From NCBI RefSeq assembly GCF_013009075.1, contig NZ_CP053108.1:3614517-3678516 (forward strand): a stretch of 64,000 bases of DNA, read 5' to 3'. Source of the stretch: Halomonas sp. TA22. Its GTDB lineage: Bacteria > Pseudomonadota > Gammaproteobacteria > Pseudomonadales > Halomonadaceae. Position numbers and translations under genes: made by a program. The notes under the pieces are model-generated. The model ran no database searches, was not told the origin of the DNA, and saw only the letters and a program-made list of their open reading frames with translations. Of this stretch, positions 56,882 to 64,000 are shown one piece after another (the stretch's first letter is position 1; every line of letters begins with the position of its first letter).

Positions 56882-57640
56882 CTACTGCATACGGATACCG
56901 CCATCCAGGCGAATCACCTCGCCATTAAGCATCGGATTGATGATGATCTGCTCGGCCAGCAAAGCGAACTCCTGAGGCTTGCCCAGGCGTTTGGGGAAAG
57001 GCACGGCCGCAGAGAGTGCGGCCACGGCCTTCTCCGGTAGATCGCCCATCATGGGCGTTTCAAACACACCGGGGGCGATACTCATTACCCGAATGCCATG
57101 ACGCGAGAGCTCCCGCGCCAGCGGTAGCGTCATACCGACCACGCCCGCCTTGGAACCGCTGTAGGCGGCCTGCCCTACCTGGCCATCGAAGGCCGCCACC
57201 GAGGCGGTGGTAACGATTACTCCACGCTCGTCATCCTCCCCCGGTGGATTGGCGACCATTGCCGCCGCGGCCAGGCGCAGCACATTGAAGGTTCCCACCA
57301 GATTGATCTCGATGGTACGCGCAAAGGCCACGAGATCTGCGGGATTGCCCTCACGGTCCAGCAGCTTGGCCACGCTGACCACCCCGGCGCAGTGCACCAC
57401 TCCGGAAAACCCGCCTAACGCCACGGCTTGATCCATCGCCGCCTGCATGTCGGCTTCGGAGGTGACGTCGCCACGCACTGCCACGGCGCCCGCACCGAGC
57501 CGTTCGGCCAGGGCCTCTATCTTGTCGCTCAGGTCACTCAGCATCACCCGAGCGCCCCCGGCGATCAGTCGCTCGGCGGTGGCCGCCCCAAGTCCCGAGG
57601 CAGCACCGGTAATCAGAAAGGTATTGTCCTGCAGCTGCAT
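56882..57640 (-). CDS. Short-chain dehydrogenase, 3-hydroxyacyl-CoA type
   Basis: A 252-residue SDR similar to HSD17B10/FabG-like enzymes: TGAASGLGAATAERL cofactor motif, DLSDK after beta-2 (Asp, so NAD preferred), VHCAGVVS, catalytic Tyr and Lys in AAYSGSKAGVVG and Ser in TTASVAAFDG. It probably oxidises a 3-hydroxyacyl-CoA made by the neighbouring catabolic genes. Confidence 0.88.
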   Translation of the reverse strand: MQLQDNTFLITGAASGLGAATAERLIAGGARVMLSDLSDKIEALAERLGAGAVAVRGDVTSEADMQAAMDQAVALGGFSGVVHCAGVVSVAKLLDREGNPADLVAFARTIEINLVGTFNVLRLAAAAMVANPPGEDDERGVIVTTASVAAFDGQVGQAAYSGSKAGVVGMTLPLARELSRHGIRVMSIAPGVFETPMMGDLPEKAVAALSAAVPFPKRLGKPQEFALLAEQIIINPMLNGEVIRLDGGIRMQ

Positions 57641-57681
57641 TCAGGCTCTCCCGCACGCATTGATATTAGGAATTTGTCCGC

Positions 57682-59352
57682 TCATGACGCGGGACTCTCG
57701 CCAGCGGCTTCCGCTGCGGCCTGGGCACGCAGCTTGAAGCGCTGGATCTTGCCACTGGGTGTCTTGGGTAGTGCATCGACAAATTCGATCACCCGGGGAA
57801 AGGCATGGGTGGAGAGGCGCTCGCGTACCTGCTGGCGAATCTCGTCGGCCAGGGCGTCGCTGGGCTCATAGCCCTCGCGCAGCACGATGAATGACTTGAT
57901 GATCTCACCGCGAATCTCGTCGGGCTTGCCGACCGCCGCGGACTCCGCCACGGCCGGATGCGTCATCACGCTGTTCTCGACATCGGTCGGGCCGACCCGG
58001 TAGCCGGCGGTGGTGATGATGTCGTCGTCACGTCCGGCAAACTGGAAGGTACCATCCTCCTGACGCACGACCACATCCCCGGTCAGATAGTAGCCTTCGG
58101 CGAAGGGGTGCTTCTCCTGCCAGGTGTAGCCGGCGAAGAAGTGGGCGGGAGAGGCGGCGATATCCACCGCCAGCACGCCGGGTTCCCCCGCCGGGAGCTC
58201 ATTGAATTCGGCATCCAGAATCGCCAGCCGGTAGCCCGGCAGCGGCACGCCCATGGCGCCGACGTGCTTGGGGTGGCCGAGCGCATGGTGATTGCAGCAG
58301 GTCATGCCAGTCTCGGTCTGCCCATAGTGGTCCATGACCGGACAGCCCAGCGAGCGCTCCACCCATCCCACCACCTCGGTATTGAGGGGCTCGCCCGCCG
58401 AGCTTGCAACGCGCAGCGAGAGTGTGCGGTGCGCATCGTCAAACAGTCCCGAGGCCTTCATCAACCGGTAGGCGGTGGGAGCGGCGGCGAAGTTGGTGAT
58501 GCCGTGGCGCTGCATGAAGCCAAGCGCTCCCTCGGCACTGAAGCCCTCCTCGCAGAAGTGAGTGGTCACCCCCAGCAGCAGCGGGCCGGCAATGGCATAA
58601 TAGAGTCCGTAGGCCCAGCCGGGGTCGGCCATGTTCCAGAAGCGGTCCTCCTCGCGCAGATCGATGGCAAGCTCCATATAGAGCGCGAAGGCCGGCATCG
58701 CCGAGAGCGGCACCGCCACCCCCTTGGGCTTGCCCACCGTACCGGAGGTGAACATCTGCAGGAACGGGACGTCCGCTGCAAGCCTGGGCGGCACCTCCTG
58801 GATCGGCTCATGGGCAAGCGCCGTCTGCCAGTCGAGATCATCCACATGGGCGGCATCCGCCCCACCCACGCACAGCACTATCGGGCAGTGCGAGATGCCA
58901 TCGAACTTGAAGCGATTGGCACGGTCGGTAATGACCAGCTTGCTGCCGGCACGTTCCAGGCGATACTCCACCGCATCGGGCCCGAAGGCGGTGAACAACG
59001 GCTGATAGACGGCGCCGATACGCCAGGTAGCCAGCACCGCTATCAGCAGCTCCGGCGTGCGTGGCAGCATACAGGCAATGCGATCGCCCACGCCCAGCCC
59101 ATGCAGCCGGAACCAGCCGGCCAGCCTCGCGCTGGCTGTTTCAAGCTCGGCATAGGTGAGGCGCGTGACCTTGCCCTGGCCATCCTCATGCACCAGCGCC
59201 TCGCGCTGGCCGAGTCCGGCACGCAGATGACGACCACAGCAGGATTCGTAGGCGTTGAAGCAACCATCTTGATGGTCATCGAGACGTGCGATCACTTCAT
59301 CGATCGAGAACTTTTGAAGGTACTGGCGATACTCTTGTGGCGTTTTTGTCAT
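57682..59352 (-). CDS. AMP-forming acyl-CoA ligase
   Basis: A 556-residue ANL-superfamily enzyme: phosphate loop FTSGTVGKPKGVAVP, A8 region and C-terminal catalytic Lys in KTPSGKIQRFKL. It resembles acetyl/propionyl- and medium-chain acyl-CoA synthetases. The substrate is not evident. ATG at 59352 has GGAGA five bases before it; longer frames start at 59364 or 59391. It precedes the SDR gene (41 bp) and lies behind a TetR-type operator at 59437. Confidence 0.88.
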   Translation of the reverse strand: MTKTPQEYRQYLQKFSIDEVIARLDDHQDGCFNAYESCCGRHLRAGLGQREALVHEDGQGKVTRLTYAELETASARLAGWFRLHGLGVGDRIACMLPRTPELLIAVLATWRIGAVYQPLFTAFGPDAVEYRLERAGSKLVITDRANRFKFDGISHCPIVLCVGGADAAHVDDLDWQTALAHEPIQEVPPRLAADVPFLQMFTSGTVGKPKGVAVPLSAMPAFALYMELAIDLREEDRFWNMADPGWAYGLYYAIAGPLLLGVTTHFCEEGFSAEGALGFMQRHGITNFAAAPTAYRLMKASGLFDDAHRTLSLRVASSAGEPLNTEVVGWVERSLGCPVMDHYGQTETGMTCCNHHALGHPKHVGAMGVPLPGYRLAILDAEFNELPAGEPGVLAVDIAASPAHFFAGYTWQEKHPFAEGYYLTGDVVVRQEDGTFQFAGRDDDIITTAGYRVGPTDVENSVMTHPAVAESAAVGKPDEIRGEIIKSFIVLREGYEPSDALADEIRQQVRERLSTHAFPRVIEFVDALPKTPSGKIQRFKLRAQAAAEAAGESPAS

Positions 59353-59436
59353 TATGTTCTCCATTGCCCGGTGTCCGTCCCGGGACATCACTTGTCTTTG
59401 ACGTAAACGTTAAGTTATGTGATGCACGATAACTTC

Positions 59437-59452
59437 CCAAGCAAGCGCTTGG
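59437..59452. promoter_or_regulatory. TetR-type operator upstream of the acyl-CoA ligase
   Basis: CCAAGC-AAGC-GCTTGG is a perfect dyad, with a 10-bp palindrome CAAGCGCTTG inside. It recurs with 14 of 16 identical bases at 60160-60175, beside the local TetR gene. Confidence 0.6.
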
Positions 59453-59556
59453 TACAACGCTAGAATGAAACGTTATCGGCGGCAAGCCGCCAAGATGATG
59501 AAGAGACTAGACAATGGTCTTGAAGAACAGAAAGAGCCATCAGGCGCATCGCACGC

Positions 59557-60150
59557 TCAGCCCCGTAGGCTCGCGCTCCCGGGTGGCGTGATCATGCCGA
59601 TCAGCTCGGAAGCCAGCTCCTCCGGGGTACGCGAACCGGCGGGGTCGTACCAGCGCACCGTCCAGTTCAGCGCACCGAGCACGAAGCGCGATACCAGGAA
59701 GGTATCGCCACGAATCAGACCGGCAATGACGGCATCATCGATGACCTCCTGCCACAGCGCCTCGTAGGCATCACGCAGATGGCTCAGATGTTCGCGCGCT
59801 TCCGCGTCCAGGCGACGCCACTCGTAGAGGGCAACCACATGGGCGTTGCGGTCGGTAAGCAGAGTCTCGAGATGAGCGCGTGCCATGGCATGCAGCCGCG
59901 CTTCCGGGGTGCCATCACAGCTGGCCAGTGCCTCGCGGGCGATCGTCAGGGCGTTCTCGGTGCCCTCCTCGATCACCGCACAGAGGATCTCCTGCTTGTC
60001 GCGGAAGTGGTGGAACAAGCTGCCGGACTTGATGCCCATCTCATGGGCCAGCATGCGCACCGTGGTGCGATCGAAGCCCTCCTGTACGAACAGCTGGGCG
60101 GCGAGCCGGGTCAGCTCCTTGCGGCGGGGAGAGTCGTTCACTACATTCAT
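59557..60150 (-). CDS. TetR-family regulator
   Basis: A 197-residue TetR protein: HTH segment TTVRMLAHEMGIKSGSLFHHFRDKQEIL and a ligand domain with ALYEWRRLDAEAREHLSHLRDAY and FVLGALNWTVRWYDPAG. It lies between the acyl-CoA ligase and the divergent thiolase. It likely senses an acyl-CoA and represses both. The longer frame to 60213 overlaps the operator; the ATG at 60150 is chosen. Confidence 0.9.
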   Translation of the reverse strand: MNVVNDSPRRKELTRLAAQLFVQEGFDRTTVRMLAHEMGIKSGSLFHHFRDKQEILCAVIEEGTENALTIAREALASCDGTPEARLHAMARAHLETLLTDRNAHVVALYEWRRLDAEAREHLSHLRDAYEALWQEVIDDAVIAGLIRGDTFLVSRFVLGALNWTVRWYDPAGSRTPEELASELIGMITPPGSASLRG

Positions 60151-60159
60151 CGCATTTAC

Positions 60160-60175
60160 ACTAGCGCTTGCTTGG
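60160..60175. promoter_or_regulatory. Second copy of the TetR-type operator
   Basis: On the minus strand CCAAGCAAGCGCTAGT, differing from the copy at 59437-59452 at two positions. It lies between the divergent regulator and thiolase, so autoregulation plus control of the thiolase is likely. Confidence 0.6.
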
Positions 60176-60238
60176 TTATGCTTGAGCAGAACATAGCCCC
60201 CGCCAACGGTCAACGGGCTTGAAACCAGGAGGCTTCAA

Positions 60239-61426
60239 ATGGCCAACTCGCACGATATCGTCATTCTCTCCGCCGCTCGCACCCCGATGGGCGGCATGCT
60301 CGGCAGCCTCGCCAGCGTCACCGCCCCGGAGCTGGGCGCCGTTGCCATCCGCGCCGCCATCGAACGCGCCGGTATCGAGGCCGATGAGCTCGACGAAGGA
60401 ATCATGGGCTGCGTGCTGCCCGGCGGCGTCAAGCAGGGACCCGCTCGCCAGGCGATGCGCCAGGCCGGCGTGCCGGACAGCATCGGTGCCACCACCATCA
60501 ATAAGCTGTGCGGCTCGGGCATGAAAGCGGTGATGCTGGCCCACGACCTGATTCGCGCCGGCAGCGGCGAGGTGATGCTGGCCGGCGGCATGGAGTCGAT
60601 GTCCAATGCCCCGCACCTGTTGACCCGCGCCCGGCACGGCTATCGCCTGGGCCACGGCGAGCTTAGAGATCACATGTTCCACGACGGCCTTGAGGATGCC
60701 GAGACCGGCAAGCTGATGGGCGCCTTTGCCCAGGCCATCGCCGACGAGCGCGGCTACTCCCGCGAGCGCATGGATGACTTCGCCATCGCCTCCCTGGAGC
60801 GGGCCATGGGTGCCCATGAAGCGGGTCATCTGAGCGCCGAGATGGCACCGGTCACGGTCAGTTCGCGCCAGGGCGATACCCTGGTCGAGTACGACGAGCA
60901 ACCCTTCCAGGCCAAGCTCGACAAGATCCGCACCCTGCGCCCAGCTTTCGCCAAGGACGGCACCATCACCGCCGCCAATGCAAGCTCCATCTCCGATGGC
61001 GCCTCGGCGCTGGTGCTGGCCAGCCAGGCGGCCGCCAATGCCCATGGCCTTCGCTCCATCGCTCGCATCCTTGGCCACAGCACCCATTCACAGCACCCCA
61101 GCGAGTTCACCATCGCCCCGGTGGGTGCGGTGAGTAAGCTGCTCGACACGCTCGACTGGAGCGTGGATGACGTCGACCTGTTCGAGATCAACGAGGCCTT
61201 CGCCGTGGTCACCCTGCTGGCCATGGATGGACTCGGCATTCCCCATGACAAAGTCAACGTGTTCGGCGGCGCCTGCGCCCAGGGCCACCCCATCGGCTCG
61301 ACGGGGTCGCGGATCATCGCCACCCTGATCAATGCCCTGCGCGTCAAGGGCGGCAAGCGCGGTATCGCCAGCCTGTGCATCGGTGGCGGTGAGGCCACCG
61401 CAGTCGCCATCGAGTTGACCGACTGA
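60239..61426 (+). CDS. Acetyl-CoA acetyltransferase (thiolase)
   Basis: A 395-residue thiolase with the nucleophile Cys91 (KLCGSGMKA), His350 (GHPIGSTGSR) and Cys380 (LCIGGGE). It can cleave 3-ketoacyl-CoA or condense acetyl-CoA. With the acyl-CoA ligase, acyl-CoA dehydrogenase and SDR nearby it completes a short- or branched-chain degradation set, except that no enoyl-CoA hydratase is here. Confidence 0.94.
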   Translation: MANSHDIVILSAARTPMGGMLGSLASVTAPELGAVAIRAAIERAGIEADELDEGIMGCVLPGGVKQGPARQAMRQAGVPDSIGATTINKLCGSGMKAVMLAHDLIRAGSGEVMLAGGMESMSNAPHLLTRARHGYRLGHGELRDHMFHDGLEDAETGKLMGAFAQAIADERGYSRERMDDFAIASLERAMGAHEAGHLSAEMAPVTVSSRQGDTLVEYDEQPFQAKLDKIRTLRPAFAKDGTITAANASSISDGASALVLASQAAANAHGLRSIARILGHSTHSQHPSEFTIAPVGAVSKLLDTLDWSVDDVDLFEINEAFAVVTLLAMDGLGIPHDKVNVFGGACAQGHPIGSTGSRIIATLINALRVKGGKRGIASLCIGGGEATAVAIELTD

Positions 61427-61447
61427 GCTTGCCGATGCCCCCTCATC

Positions 61448-61471
61448 AAGCCGCCCTTGGGCGGCTTTTTT
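61448..61471 (+). terminator. Terminator of the thiolase gene
   Basis: AAGCCGCCC and GGGCGGCTT form a 9-bp stem with a very short loop, followed by TTTT. It is 22 bp after the thiolase stop. Confidence 0.9.
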
Positions 61472-61503
61472 GTTATGTGGGATCCCGTGCAAACATATGT
61501 CAC

Positions 61504-61531
61504 TTTACATATACGAAAAAACGCATATCAT
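61504..61531 (+). promoter_or_regulatory. Candidate ars promoter
   Basis: TTTACA (61504-61509) and TATCAT (61526-61531) are 16 bp apart in an AT-rich stretch that also holds ACATATG (61493) and CATATACG. Such ATA-rich dyads are common ArsR sites. No arsR gene is visible in the window. Confidence 0.45.
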
Positions 61532-61585
61532 GATATTGATTCGACAGGATGACCGCGCAGACGTGAGCTTGACTCAGGAGAGACG

Positions 61586-62296
61586 ATGAACGAGCTAGCC
61601 AACATCGAGCGCGAGCTGTTTCGCGTGCCCGATACCGACACCCTGTTCGACGCCAAGCCGAGCGACCATCCACCGCGCATCCTGCTGCTCTACGGCTCGC
61701 TGCGGGAGCGCTCCTTCAGCCGCCTGGCGGTGGAGGAAGCCGCTCGCCTGCTTCAGGCGATGGGTGCCGAGACGCGCATCTTCGATCCCCGAGGCCTGCC
61801 GCTGCCCGACAGTGAAGAGGCGAGTCACCCCAAGGTGGCGGAGCTGCGCGAGCTAGCGCAGTGGGCCGAAGGCATGGTGTGGTGCTCGCCGGAGCGCCAC
61901 GGCGCCATGACCGGCATCATGAAGGCACAGATCGACTGGATCCCGCTCGCACTGGGCAGCGTACGACCTACCCAGGGCAAGACGCTGGCAGTAATGCAGG
62001 TGTGCGGTGGCTCGCAGTCGTTCAATACCGTCAACCAGCTGCGTATCCTGGGGCGGTGGATGCGCATGTTGACCATTCCCAACCAGTCGTCGGTGCCCAA
62101 GGCGTTCATGGAGTTCGACGACAACGACCGCATGAAGCCCTCGCCCTTCTATGACCGCATCGTCGACGTCATGGAGGAGCTGGTGAAGTTCACCCTGCTG
62201 GTACGTGACCGCGCCGACTATCTGACCGACCGCTACTCGGAGCGCAAGGAGTCCGCCGAGGAACTCTCCCAGCGTGTCAATCAACGCGCCATATGA
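61586..62296 (+). CDS. arsH: ArsH, NADPH-dependent FMN reductase
   Basis: A 236-residue flavodoxin-like protein: [53 protein letters not shown] and [15 protein letters not shown] are ArsH signatures. ArsH oxidises trivalent organoarsenicals and reduces flavins. It precedes acr3 by 10 bp. Confidence 0.94.
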   Translation: MNELANIERELFRVPDTDTLFDAKPSDHPPRILLLYGSLRERSFSRLAVEEAARLLQAMGAETRIFDPRGLPLPDSEEASHPKVAELRELAQWAEGMVWCSPERHGAMTGIMKAQIDWIPLALGSVRPTQGKTLAVMQVCGGSQSFNTVNQLRILGRWMRMLTIPNQSSVPKAFMEFDDNDRMKPSPFYDRIVDVMEELVKFTLLVRDRADYLTDRYSERKESAEELSQRVNQRAI

Positions 62297-62306
62297 GGAG
62301 TGTGAC

Positions 62307-63371
62307 ATGACCCAGCAGGAGCAGGCGCTCGGCATCGCGGAGGGCATGGGCCTGTTCGAGCGCTTCCTTTCCGTCTGGGTGGCGCTGGCCATCGTCGCCG
62401 GCGTCATGCTCGGCCAGTTCGCTCCCGCCATCCCCGAGACGCTGTCGCGCTTCGAGGTGGCGCAGGTGTCGATTCCCGTCGCCATCCTGATCTGGGCGAT
62501 GATCTTCCCGATGATGACGCAGATCGATTTCGCCGCGGTACTGGGCGTGCGCCGTCAGCCCAAGGGACTGGTGATCACCACCACCGTCAACTGGCTGATC
62601 AAGCCTTTCACAATGTTCGCCATCGCCTGGTTCTTTTTGATGGTGGTGTTTCGCCCATGGATTCCCGAGCCGCTGGCGAGTCAGTACCTGGCCGGGGCGA
62701 TCCTGCTCGGTGCCGCACCCTGCACGGCGATGGTCTTCGTGTGGAGCAGTCTTACCCGCGGCGACGCGGCCTATACCCTGGTGCAGGTATCGCTCAACGA
62801 CATCATCATGCTGTTCGCCTTCGCCCCCATCGTAGTGTTGCTGCTCGGCGTTTCCAACATCGAGGTGCCGTGGGACACCGTGGCGCTGTCGGTGGTGCTC
62901 TACATCGTCATACCGCTGGTGGCGGGCTACCTGACGCGCCGTACGCTGATCGATCGCCACGGCACCGAGTGGTTCGACAACGTCTTCATGAAGCGCCTGG
63001 CGCCGGTGACGCCGATCGGCCTGATCATCACCCTGGTGCTGCTGTTCGCTTTCCAGGGCGAGGTGATCCTGACCAACCCGCTGCATATCGTGCTGATCGC
63101 CATCCCGCTGATCCTTCAGACCGTCCTGATCTTCTTCATCGCCTACGGCTGGGCCAAGGCGTGGAGAGTCCCTCATTGCGTGGCCGCCCCCGGCGCGATG
63201 ATCGGTGCCAGCAACTTCTTCGAGCTCGCCGTGGCTGCCGCCATCGCACTGTTCGGGCTGCAGTCCGGCGCGGCGCTGGCCACGGTGGTGGGCGTGCTGG
63301 TGGAGGTACCGTTGATGCTCGCCCTGGTGCGTATCGCCAACAATACCCGCCAGCACTTCCCTGCCTCCTGA
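62307..63371 (+). CDS. acr3: ACR3-family arsenite efflux permease
   Basis: A 354-residue membrane protein with ten helices. It has the conserved Cys139 in GAAPCTAMVFVWSSLT, essential for As(III) transport in the family, and WLIKPFTMFAIAWFF. It exports arsenite using the proton gradient. ATG at 62307 is preferred to the frame start at 62274, which lies within arsH. Confidence 0.94.
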   Translation: MTQQEQALGIAEGMGLFERFLSVWVALAIVAGVMLGQFAPAIPETLSRFEVAQVSIPVAILIWAMIFPMMTQIDFAAVLGVRRQPKGLVITTTVNWLIKPFTMFAIAWFFLMVVFRPWIPEPLASQYLAGAILLGAAPCTAMVFVWSSLTRGDAAYTLVQVSLNDIIMLFAFAPIVVLLLGVSNIEVPWDTVALSVVLYIVIPLVAGYLTRRTLIDRHGTEWFDNVFMKRLAPVTPIGLIITLVLLFAFQGEVILTNPLHIVLIAIPLILQTVLIFFIAYGWAKAWRVPHCVAAPGAMIGASNFFELAVAAAIALFGLQSGAALATVVGVLVEVPLMLALVRIANNTRQHFPAS

Positions 63372-63397
63372 TTGGCCTTCATGCGCTAGGCCTTGGC

Positions 63398-64000
63398 TCA
63401 ACGGCGTATCGACAGCAAGGCCACCAGGGCCCCGGCCATCAGTGCGGAACTGAGCCACAAGGCCAGCGTGCCGGCATGATCGAGCAGCAGGCCGAAGGCC
63501 AGGGGGGCACAAGCCTGGGCGACCCGCGCCGGCGCGATGATCAACCCCTGGCGTCGCCCGAAGCCTTGCGGACCAAACAGTGCCAACGGCAAGGTGCCGG
63601 AAGCAATGGTCATCATCCCGTTACCTGCTCCGTGCAACAGCGCAAAGCCCGCTGCCGGCATTCCCATCAACGTCAGCAGTGCCGCTCCCAGCGGATGCAG
63701 GGCGGTGGCCACGCGGGCCGACACCAGCGGATGAAAGCGCCGCAACAAAATGAATTCAGCCAGCCTTGCCCCCACTTGTGCCGGCCCCACCAGCGCTGCC
63801 GCCGCCACGGCCACCGAGAGCGAGGCGCCGGCCTCCTGCAGCAGCCGGGGCAGATGCGCGGCCATGGCAGTGGAGACGAACCAGCCGGCCGCAAACACAT
63901 AGGCCAGCAGCAGCATCGCCTGTCGCGGGCGCTGGGGTGCACCTTGCGAGGCACTGTCGAGGCTCGCGACAGGCTCCGCCCCTGCGATAGGGAGTCGCGC
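63398..64000 (-). CDS. MFS transporter, C-terminal half (5' end outside window)
   Basis: The frame is open to the end of the window, so the start is upstream; ATG at 63916 is internal. About 200 residues are seen: a charged interdomain loop and then six helices (LLLAYVFAAGWFVSTAMAAHLPRLL, then AGNGMMTIASGTLPLALFGPQGFGRRQG). The gene converges on acr3, 26 bp away. A role in arsenic or another efflux is possible but not shown. Confidence 0.8.
   Translation of the reverse strand, partial: ARLPIAGAEPVASLDSASQGAPQRPRQAMLLLAYVFAAGWFVSTAMAAHLPRLLQEAGASLSVAVAAAALVGPAQVGARLAEFILLRRFHPLVSARVATALHPLGAALLTLMGMPAAGFALLHGAGNGMMTIASGTLPLALFGPQGFGRRQGLIIAPARVAQACAPLAFGLLLDHAGTLALWLSSALMAGALVALLSIRR

Overview
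The window looks like the chromosome of a high-GC, aerobic, salt-tolerant gammaproteobacterium. The gene content (choline-to-betaine genes betIBA, assimilatory nirBD, a late cobalamin pathway, FadE-type beta-oxidation, arsenic genes) and the protein style fit Halomonas or a close relative. This assignment is inference from content; no database was searched.

Layout. 1-3830: end of a nitrite assimilation operon (partial FAD oxidoreductase, nirB, nirD, terminator). 3874-5133: an IS3-family element whose orfB is frameshifted. 5176-11770: an accessory island of lower GC with an MltR-like protein and a divergent unknown gene, a mobile-type RadC, a two-gene unit (CoiA-like nuclease candidate plus TIGR02391 protein), a RelE/HigB-HigA type toxin-antitoxin pair with a clear operator-promoter, and a P4-type integrase. 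11946-15745: a minus-strand rRNA transcription unit that is abnormal. It has a promoter, the 5' 62 nt of a tRNA-Met(CAT), tRNA-Ala(TGC), 23S, 5S and three terminators, but no 16S and no tRNA-Ile.

15804-19784: betI-betB-betA with operator-promoter and terminator, converting choline to glycine betaine. 19833-30514: fadE, a SLC13-type permease, a CMD-fold protein, a class III aminotransferase, quinone oxidoreductase, patatin-like lipase and glutaminase. 30677-38176: pncC-like gene, nadE, the ligD-ku end-joining pair, a glycerophosphodiesterase, and a stand-alone motA/motB-like pair.

38181-51906: fourteen consecutive minus-strand genes for cobalamin uptake and late synthesis. The upstream block is cobT-cbiB-cobD-cobU-cobS-cobC plus an odd CobU-like gene. 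A cobalamin riboswitch follows, then btuB-btuF-btuC-btuD-cobB-cobO-cobQ. A second CobO-type adenosyltransferase sits at 53414 on the other strand. Between them is a radical-SAM protein of the spore-photoproduct-lyase-like group, whose promoter overlaps a near-consensus LexA box.

54112-61471: a DUF533 protein, then fatty-acid or acyl-CoA catabolism (acyl-CoA dehydrogenase, SDR dehydrogenase, AMP-forming acyl-CoA ligase, TetR regulator, thiolase). Two recurring operator types suggest PsrA-like and local TetR control. 61504-64000: arsH, acr3 and the C-terminal part of an MFS transporter that runs off the window.

The observations most worth checking are the rRNA unit without 16S and with a broken tRNA-Met, the SOS box on the radical-SAM gene, the nuclease/TIGR02391 pair with a possible nonsense codon at codon 4, and the CobU-like gene with a degenerate P-loop.
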